A DNA stretch of 64,000 nt, from the NCBI RefSeq assembly GCF_011603255.1, contig NZ_JAANCM010000003.1, forward strand, positions 186,001-250,000, read 5' to 3'. The notes below the pieces were generated by a model, which did no database searches, had not been told where the DNA came from, and was given only the letters and a program-made list of their open reading frames with translations. Every line of letters begins with the position of its first letter. The first letter of the stretch is position 1. This DNA comes from Ferranicluibacter rubi. GTDB taxonomy: Bacteria; Pseudomonadota; Alphaproteobacteria; Rhizobiales; Rhizobiaceae. Shown one piece after another: positions 58,805-64,000 of the stretch. The position numbers and the translations under genes are program-made.

Positions 58805-60010
58805 ATGCCAGACGCTTTCATCTGTGATTATATCCGCACACCCATTGGCCGCTTCGGCGGAGCGCTCGCCTCCGTCCGCCCCGACGATCTCGGCGCCGTG
58901 CCGCTGAAGGCGCTGATGGCGCGCAACACTTCCGTCGATTGGGAAGCGGTCGATGACGTCATCTTCGGATGCGCCAACCAGGCCGGAGAGGACAACCGCA
59001 ACGTCGCCCGCATGTCGCTTCTGCTCGCCGGACTACCGGTCTCCGTCAGTGGTACGACCCTCAACCGCCTTTGCGGCTCCGGCATGGACGCGGTCATGAC
59101 GGCTGCGCGGGCGATCAGTTCCGGCGAGGCCGACCTGATGATCGCCGGTGGCGTGGAAAGCATGAGCCGGGCACCCTTTGTCATGCCGAAGGCCGAAACC
59201 GCCTATTCCCGGCAGGCCGAAATCTACGACACGACGATCGGCTGGCGTTTCGTCAATCCGCAGATGAAGGCGCTCTACGGCGTCGATTCCATGCCGGAGA
59301 CAGGAGACAACGTCGCCAACGACTTTCACGTCTCCCGCGAAGACCAGGACGCCTTTTCGGTCCGCTCGCAGGAAAAGGCAGCGGCCGCCCAGGCGAATGG
59401 CCGTCTCGACCGGGAGATCACGCCCGTCAGCGTTCCCCAGCGCAAGGGCGATGCCCTTGTCGTCGCGAAGGACGAGCATCCTCGCGCGACCAGCATCGCG
59501 GCGCTCGCCGGCCTCAGGCCGGTCAACAAGACAGGCAGCGGCACCGTGACGGCGGGCAATGCGTCCGGCGTGAATGATGGCGCTGCAGCCCTGATCATCG
59601 CATCCGAAGCCGGCGCGAAGCGCCACGGACTGACCCCGATCGCGCGGATCGTCGGAGGTGCTGCTGCAGGCGTGCCGCCGCGGGTCATGGGCATCGGGCC
59701 GGTGCCGGCGACACAGAAGCTTGCCAGGCGTCTCGGCCTGTCGCCGACGCAGTTCGACGTGGTGGAAATCAACGAAGCCTTCGCCTCCCAGGCCATCGCC
59801 GTGCTGCGGGAACTCGGCATTGCCGAGGATGCCGCGCACGTGAACCGGAACGGCGGTGCCATCGCGCTCGGCCACCCACTCGGAATGTCCGGCGCCCGCA
59901 TTGCCGGAACGGCGGCACTCGAACTGTCCCTCGGCACGGGCCGGCACGCTCTGGCAGCCATGTGCATCGGCGTCGGCCAAGGCATCGCGATGGCGTTCGA
60001 GCGCGTATAA
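58805..60010 (+). CDS. pcaF: 3-oxoadipyl-CoA thiolase
   Basis: 401-residue thiolase that splits beta-ketoadipyl-CoA to succinyl-CoA and acetyl-CoA. Seen: nucleophile Cys90 in TTLNRLCGSGMDAVMTA, His357 in NRNGGAIALGHPLGMSG and second cysteine Cys387 in LAAMCIGVGQGIAMAF, plus VNKTGSGTVTAGNASGVNDG. RTPIGRFGGALASVRPDDLG at the N-terminus is the PcaF/PhaA type; PcaF follows from the pcaIJ context. Starts 12 bp after pcaJ with AAGGAGCTGAGCC upstream. Confidence 0.92.
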   Translation: MPDAFICDYIRTPIGRFGGALASVRPDDLGAVPLKALMARNTSVDWEAVDDVIFGCANQAGEDNRNVARMSLLLAGLPVSVSGTTLNRLCGSGMDAVMTAARAISSGEADLMIAGGVESMSRAPFVMPKAETAYSRQAEIYDTTIGWRFVNPQMKALYGVDSMPETGDNVANDFHVSREDQDAFSVRSQEKAAAAQANGRLDREITPVSVPQRKGDALVVAKDEHPRATSIAALAGLRPVNKTGSGTVTAGNASGVNDGAAALIIASEAGAKRHGLTPIARIVGGAAAGVPPRVMGIGPVPATQKLARRLGLSPTQFDVVEINEAFASQAIAVLRELGIAEDAAHVNRNGGAIALGHPLGMSGARIAGTAALELSLGTGRHALAAMCIGVGQGIAMAFERV

Positions 60011-60014
60011 GAGC

Positions 60015-60033
60015 CGGAGGTCTTCGACCTCCG
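60015..60033 (+). terminator. Hairpin after pcaF
   Basis: CGGAGGTC-TTC-GACCTCCG, a perfect 8-bp stem 4 bases after the pcaF stop; no T-run follows, so it may be a weak terminator or message-stabilising structure. Confidence 0.55.
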
Positions 60034-60124
60034 CGCCACGCTCCACGACATGAACCGCGTATATTCATCGGCTCTTCAAAACGCGCCGTCGAGGACTATC
60101 TTCGACAGCGATCGTTGATGGAGA

Positions 60125-60730
60125 GTGACGGATGGCGGGGAGTTCAGGCGGTGCCTCGGTGATCGGATCGGACGTCTGTTGGAAGCGCTGATCTCGGACT
60201 ACGGCATCTGGGCCGTTCTCGTTGGCGCCGGCGTCGAGGGAGAAGCAGTCGCCTTCCTCGGCGGCGTGCTCGCGCATCGCGGTCTCCTCGTCTATTGGCA
60301 GGTGGCAGCCGCTACCGCGTTCGGTTCGTTTATTGCCGACCAGCTCTTCTTCTTCATCGGCCGGCATGCCGCGCGCTTTCGCTTCGTGGAGCGGCTTGAG
60401 GCGACGACGGCCATGCGCCGCGCGACCGGCCTGCTGGAGCGCTATCCCGTCGGCTTCATCCTCGCCTTCCGCTTCATCTACGGCATGCGCATCATCAGTC
60501 CCCTGCTGATCAGCCGGACGAGCATTTCCGCTTTTCGCTTCCTCGTGCTGAACGGGGTTGCCGCCTGCCTCTGGGGAACGGCGATCACCGCCATCGGCTT
60601 TCTCTTCGGCAATGCCGTGGAGATGCTGTTTGGACATGTGCGCCTGCACTTCCACCTTCTCATCGCGCTTGCAGCGCTGATGGCTGGCATTGCCGGGACC
60701 GCGGTGTTGATGCGCCATCGATACCGATAA
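60125..60730 (+). CDS. DedA-family membrane protein
   Basis: 201-residue inner-membrane protein of the DedA/SNARE-associated family, linked to membrane-potential homeostasis and lipid-carrier flipping. Seen: LVGAGVEGEAVAFLGGVLAH, FGSFIADQLFFFIGRHAARF, LLERYPVGFILAFRFIYGMR (with the conserved FxRF(x)3R pattern) and FLVLNGVAACLWGTAITAIG. Start GTG 60125. It follows the pca operon by 114 bp beyond a hairpin, so independent expression is likely. Confidence 0.85.
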   Translation: MTDGGEFRRCLGDRIGRLLEALISDYGIWAVLVGAGVEGEAVAFLGGVLAHRGLLVYWQVAAATAFGSFIADQLFFFIGRHAARFRFVERLEATTAMRRATGLLERYPVGFILAFRFIYGMRIISPLLISRTSISAFRFLVLNGVAACLWGTAITAIGFLFGNAVEMLFGHVRLHFHLLIALAALMAGIAGTAVLMRHRYR

Positions 60731-60792
60731 CCTCTCCTGCCTTGCTTGTCGCACGACCGACCAACCCCCAGCGCGCCGACCGGAAACAGATC

Positions 60793-62301
60793 ATGCCCGA
60801 ACGCCTCAAAGCGCCATCCCTCGACCGCGAAACCCTCCAGGCGCTTCTCGGCGGCCTCAGCGAGGGGGTGATATTTCTGGATGGCAAAGGGCGCATCACC
60901 TGGGCGAACCCAGCCGCTCTGGCGATGCACCGCGTCGAGGCCATCGACGATCTTGGCGGCGACGCGAAAGGGTACCGGCGGACCTTCACCCTGCGCTATC
61001 GCAACAACCATCCGCTGGAAGAGGGCCAGTATCCGATCGAGCGTCTGCTGGCAGGCGAAACGGTCGAGGACGTCACGGTGGAGATCTCGCCGGCAACGGA
61101 CCTCGATACGGCTTGGGTTCACACGAGCCGGAGCATGGCGATCTCGGGCAGGAGCGATGGCGATGCGGTTCTGGCGCTGGTCATCCGCGACGAGACGCCA
61201 CGCTTCGAGGCCGAGGAGCGGTTCGAGCGCTCCTTCAACGCCAACCCCGCCCCCGGCCTTATCTGTCGGCTGGATGACCACCGGTTCATCCGCGTCAATC
61301 AGGGGTTCCTCGAGATGACCGGCTTCATCAAGGAAGACATTATCGGGCGAACGGTCGAAGCCATCGGGCTGTTTTCAAATTGCGAAAGCGGCGAGGATGC
61401 ACTGGCGAAGCTTGTCGAGGGCCGCGTCATCCGGCATCGCGAGGCGCTGGTTCCCCTGCCGGCCGGCGGCGACCGTCTGGTGATCGTGGCGGGAGAGCCG
61501 ATCGCGGTCGTGGAGGAGCCCTGCATGCTCTTCACCTTCGCCGATCTGGATGCGCGTCGAAAAGCGCAAAATGCCCTGCGGCAGAGCGAAGAACGGTTCT
61601 CGAAATCCTTCCGTCTTTCGCCGGCACCCGCAGCCATCTCGCGGCTGGACGATTTCGTCTTCACCGAGGCGAACGATGCGTTTCTGCAGATCTCCGGCTA
61701 CGGCCTGACGGACGTCGTCGGCCGAACGGCGGGCGAGTTGCGCCTGTGGGACGATATCGCCGCGCGTAAAGACATCGAGCAGAAGCTGCGCGACAACACC
61801 TTCGTGCGCGACGAACCGATGCGCATGAAGCAGAAGGATGGTGCCTTTGCCGAATGCCTCGTCTCTGCGGAGCGCGTCGAGATCAACGACGAACAATGCG
61901 TCATCTGGGCCTTGCAGGACGTGACCGAGCGTCGGCGGAGCGAGGCGCAGCTGGTGGAGGCGATCGAAAGCGTGATGGCCGACACCTCTTGGCTCAGTCG
62001 CTCGATCGTCGATCGCCTTGCGACGCTGAAGCAGACTTCGAGCGCGGCTCCGACGGCGCAGCTTATCGCCTTGAGCGACCGGGAACGCGAAATCCTCGGC
62101 CTGATCTGCAGCGGGCAGACCGATGCCGAGATGAGCGACACCCTGCATCTCTCCAAAAACACGATCCGCAACCACATCGCATCGCTCTACGGAAAGATCG
62201 GCGTCAACCGCCGCGCGGCCGCTGTCATCTGGGCGCGGGAGCGCGGCTTTACGGGACTGCCGGATGCCAAGCTCAGCAAGCGGCCGGGACGGCAAAAATA
62301 G
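60793..62301 (+). CDS. PAS-domain LuxR-type transcriptional regulator
   Basis: About 502 residues. Domains: PAS 1 (about residues 15-140: LLGGLSEGVIFLDGKGRITW), PAS 2 (150-270: NPAPGLICRLDDHRFIRVNQ; GFLEMTGFIKEDIIGRTVEA), PAS 3 (280-400: RFSKSFRLSPAPAAISRLDD; ISGYGLTDVVGRTAGELRLW) and a C-terminal LuxR helix-turn-helix (LSDREREILGLICSGQTDAE, MSDTLHLSKNTIRNHIASLY). No kinase domain, so it senses through the PAS modules and binds DNA itself. ATG 60793 used; an upstream in-frame codon at 60742 is an alternative. Target unknown. Confidence 0.87.
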   Translation: MPERLKAPSLDRETLQALLGGLSEGVIFLDGKGRITWANPAALAMHRVEAIDDLGGDAKGYRRTFTLRYRNNHPLEEGQYPIERLLAGETVEDVTVEISPATDLDTAWVHTSRSMAISGRSDGDAVLALVIRDETPRFEAEERFERSFNANPAPGLICRLDDHRFIRVNQGFLEMTGFIKEDIIGRTVEAIGLFSNCESGEDALAKLVEGRVIRHREALVPLPAGGDRLVIVAGEPIAVVEEPCMLFTFADLDARRKAQNALRQSEERFSKSFRLSPAPAAISRLDDFVFTEANDAFLQISGYGLTDVVGRTAGELRLWDDIAARKDIEQKLRDNTFVRDEPMRMKQKDGAFAECLVSAERVEINDEQCVIWALQDVTERRRSEAQLVEAIESVMADTSWLSRSIVDRLATLKQTSSAAPTAQLIALSDREREILGLICSGQTDAEMSDTLHLSKNTIRNHIASLYGKIGVNRRAAAVIWARERGFTGLPDAKLSKRPGRQK

Positions 62302-62338
62302 CAGAAAACCATCTGCGACCTGAAAAAAGGTCATTTAC

Positions 62339-62355
62339 TACCAGGCCGACTGGTA
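62339..62355. promoter_or_regulatory. Short palindrome upstream of csbD-like gene
   Basis: TACCAG-GCCGA-CTGGTA, a perfect 6-bp inverted repeat with a 5-base spacer, 106 bases before the CsbD-family start and 37 bases after the PAS-LuxR stop. Candidate operator; no regulator is assigned. Confidence 0.45.
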
Positions 62356-62461
62356 TTTCCCAATCTGAAATCATCCATCCAAACCGCCTATCTCCCCTCT
62401 CATGACAGCGAGATCGTCGCTGCCATCTGAACCTGAACGTCAGTTTTCAAGGAGAACCAGG

Positions 62462-62641
62462 ATGGACAAGAACCGTATCGAAGGCGGAGCCAAGGAAGCG
62501 AAGGGTACTGTCAAGGAGGCTGTCGGCAAGCTTGTCGGCAACGAGCGCCTCGAAGCCGAAGGCAAGATCGACAAGGCGGATGGCAAAGCTCAGAGCACGC
62601 TCGGCAAGGCCAAGGACACCATCAAGGGTGCCCTCAAATAG
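62462..62641 (+). CDS. CsbD-family stress protein
   Basis: 59-residue hydrophilic CsbD-like protein, general-stress induced in many bacteria; structure is a small helical bundle of unknown action. Seen: MDKNRIEGGAKEAKGTVKEA, VGKLVGNERLEAEGKIDKAD and GKAQSTLGKAKDTIKGALK, the canonical repeats. ATG 62462 has AAGGAGAACCAGG upstream. A longer frame from 62402 is rejected. I could not see a clear EcfG-type promoter. Confidence 0.92.
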   Translation: MDKNRIEGGAKEAKGTVKEAVGKLVGNERLEAEGKIDKADGKAQSTLGKAKDTIKGALK

Positions 62642-62731
62642 GCTGCTGCGGCTGCCGGCTCTCTACCATTGGAGAGCCGGGACGCAGGCGAGATGATCCC
62701 CTTGAGAGCCCGACCGAGAGGCAGAGCCATC

Positions 62732-62992
62732 ATGTTGTTCCCCGTTCTTTCGAACACCGCCCTCACCCCCGACCAGGGATCGACTCAAGCAACGATCGCT
62801 TGCGTTCTTGCCTATACATACGGGCTGGAAGACTGCCGGATCGCGGTTGCTGTGACCGAGGAGCACGTCCTGCTCTCGGGCACGGCCCCGAGCCGCGAGG
62901 CGATCGACATGGCCATCGGCATTGCCGCCGACCTCTCGTCGCGCCGCGTCATCAGCGACGTCGAAATCGTTTCGCCCGCTGCACCGTGCTGA
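62732..62992 (+). CDS. BON-domain-like small protein
   Basis: About 86 residues. Seen: ATIACVLAYTYGLEDCRIAV, AVTEEHVLLSGTAPSREAID and MAIGIAADLSSRRVISDVEI, an alpha-beta-beta-alpha-beta layout with the V-x-L-S-G-x-A-P-S-x-x-x core typical of BON domains (usually membrane- or phospholipid-associated). No signal peptide. ATG 62732 is preferred to an in-frame codon at 62669. Located between CsbD and DUF992 genes, in line with a stress or envelope role. Confidence 0.7.
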   Translation: MLFPVLSNTALTPDQGSTQATIACVLAYTYGLEDCRIAVAVTEEHVLLSGTAPSREAIDMAIGIAADLSSRRVISDVEIVSPAAPC

Positions 62993-63053
62993 ACCGGTGC
63001 GCTTCAGGCCCAAACATCGAACCGAACATCACAATCAATATCGGAGTCATTTT

Positions 63054-63572
63054 ATGAAGAAGACCCTCATCCTCGCCGTCGCGGCAATCCTGGCCATCGG
63101 CACCACCGCATCGGCGGCCGACATGACACCGTCGAAGAAGCACCATGGCAGGCAGGTCGCTGACGAGCCTCGCGAACGTCTGGGTACGCTGTCCTGCGAG
63201 GTCGCCGGCGGAATCGGCCTGCTCATCGGGTCGAGCAAGGCTGTGGATTGCACCTTCAAGCAGCGCGGCGGAAAGACCGAGCGCTACACCGGCACCATCG
63301 GTAAGCTCGGCATCGACGTCGGCGTGACGGGCAAGTCCTATCTCAGCTGGATCGTCGTCAACACGGTCCCGACCACCATCGGCCAGGGCAGCCTTGCTGG
63401 CACCTATGTCGGCGCATCAGCAAGCGCCGCCGTCGGCCTCGGCCTTGGCGCAAACGCCCTTGTCGGCGGCAATTCGAAGAACTTCGGTCTCCAGCCGCTG
63501 AGCACGCAGGCCGGCACCGGCCTCAACGTCGCCGCCGGCGTCTCGCGCCTACAACTGCGCGCCGCCAACTGA
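63054..63572 (+). CDS. Exported DUF992-family protein
   Basis: 172 residues with signal peptide (MKKTLILAVAAILAIGTTAS, cleavage near AADM) and a DUF992 domain: RLGTLSCEVAGGIGLLIGSS, KAVDCTFKQRGGKTERYTGT, LGIDVGVTGKSYLSWIVVNT and the glycine-rich ASASAAVGLGLGANALVGGN. Two conserved cysteines (LSCEV, VDCTF) fit a disulfide. The family is common and uncharacterised in alphaproteobacteria. ATG 63054 follows TCGGAGTCATTTT. A strong terminator follows (63611). Confidence 0.85.
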   Translation: MKKTLILAVAAILAIGTTASAADMTPSKKHHGRQVADEPRERLGTLSCEVAGGIGLLIGSSKAVDCTFKQRGGKTERYTGTIGKLGIDVGVTGKSYLSWIVVNTVPTTIGQGSLAGTYVGASASAAVGLGLGANALVGGNSKNFGLQPLSTQAGTGLNVAAGVSRLQLRAAN

Positions 63573-63610
63573 CCAAGGCGAAACGCAAACGCCTTGCCGT
63601 TGAACGGATA

Positions 63611-63636
63611 GGGGCGGGACCGAAAGGTCCCGCCCC
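63611..63636 (+). terminator. Strong terminator after DUF992 gene
   Basis: GGGGCGGGACC, loop GAAA, GGTCCCGCCCC: a perfect 11-bp stem with a stable GNRA loop, followed by TTCTT. Remaining bases 63637-63863 hold only the upstream region of the next gene; I see no other feature. Confidence 0.8.
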
Positions 63637-63863
63637 TTCTTGCGTCTACAACGGGAAGCCCTTCCGACCTCCTCTGCAAACCATCCAGAAGACATCGCGA
63701 AGATTCAATTTGACGACGGATACAAACAATGGAATAAACATTCCACGAGGATTTATTTTGTTAGTTTTGTACCGTTTCGGCGTTGCGCCTGCGGACATCG
63801 AGGAACCCGTTTTGGGAGATCCGGATAACGGGGTGCGACCGGACACCCGCCTGAGGAGGAAAC

Positions 63864-64000
63864 ATGAAGAAGATCATTTTCAGCGCGGCGCTTGCCGTGA
63901 TGCTCTCGACGGCAGCACATGCCGAGACCATCGGCGTGTCGATCGCCAAGTTCGACGACAACTTTCTGACCGTTCTGCGCAACGGCATGAGCGACTACGC
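63864..64000 (+). CDS. Sugar/polyol-type ABC transporter binding protein, 3' end outside window
   Basis: First 45 codons of a periplasmic binding protein. Seen: signal peptide MKKIIFSAALAVMLSTAAHA then ETIGVSIAKFDDNFLTVLRN and GMSDYA, the opening of the RbsB/rhizopine-binding family (ETIGVSxAxFDDNFLTxLRNGM). The ATG follows GAGGAGG at 7 bases. Ligand cannot be judged from this fragment; rhizopine, inositol or ribose relatives share this start. Confidence 0.85.
   Translation, partial: MKKIIFSAALAVMLSTAAHAETIGVSIAKFDDNFLTVLRNGMSDY

Noticed and set aside
1-64000. CRISPR array, tRNA/rRNA genes or phage structural genes
   Set aside because: Read through on both strands; no spaced direct repeats, cloverleaf sequence or phage genes recognised.

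Overview
The window looks like Rhizobiaceae DNA (Rhizobium/Agrobacterium/Ensifer/Shinella-like alphaproteobacterium). The evidence is a RepC (repABC) C-terminal fragment, Ti-type TraA/TraD/TraG genes, pcaIJF with an IclR-type PcaR, GC-rich codon use and many ABC importers with local regulators. The mix suggests a large repABC replicon (megaplasmid or chromid), or a chromosomal region that absorbed one. Genus and replicon cannot be settled from the sequence alone.

Layout. 1-8.8 kb: iron uptake, with an ECF sigma factor (5' cut), FecR anti-sigma, TonB receptor with STN domain, a DUF2218 protein, a complete ferric-siderophore ABC importer and two small secreted proteins. 8.8-15.7 kb: single transporters and enzymes with local regulators (ArsR-MFS, DMT, TetR-RidA, LysR-aldo/keto reductase). 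15.8-22.1 kb: a betaine-type ABC importer (ATPase, permease, binding protein) beside a TetR regulator and a trimethylamine-dehydrogenase-like N-demethylase, so probably uptake and demethylation of a methylated amine. 22.9-26.8 kb: SDR, AcuI/YhdH-like reductase, TetR regulator and another MDR oxidoreductase.

27.0-40.5 kb is accessory DNA. A truncated oxidoreductase abuts an IS21 element whose istA has two in-frame amber codons. Then come a frameshifted small zinc-motif gene, traA, a clear RSF1010/Ti-type oriT, traD and traG, small plasmid genes, a ParE remnant, a HigB/RelE-NadS toxin-antitoxin pair and a repC 3' fragment. The repC fragment is joined directly to a decayed second copy of the SDR-AcuI-TetR cassette. 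No mating-pair-formation genes are present, so the module looks mobilizable rather than self-transmissible.

40.8-50.5 kb: a MalT-like LuxR regulator diverges from an amidase and a five-gene dipeptide/oligopeptide-type ABC operon, ending in a cytosine-permease remnant. 51.1-56.5 kb: SDR/HxlR pair, DUF4142 protein, secreted esterase and hybrid histidine kinase. 56.5-60.0 kb: pcaR and pcaIJF, the last steps of the beta-ketoadipate pathway. 60.1-64 kb: DedA protein, PAS-LuxR regulator, CsbD, a BON-like protein, a DUF992 protein and the start of a sugar-binding protein.

The most informative non-coding signals are the oriT and a series of clean inverted repeats in front of regulator genes: ArsR, TetR/RidA, TetR/demethylase, the SDR cassette, XRE, the LuxR-type regulator, HxlR and PcaR. 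I found no CRISPR array, no rRNA or tRNA, and no gene cluster that forms a wholly new system. The best leads are the oriT-relaxase module and the duplicated cassette with its conserved 11-19-11 operator.
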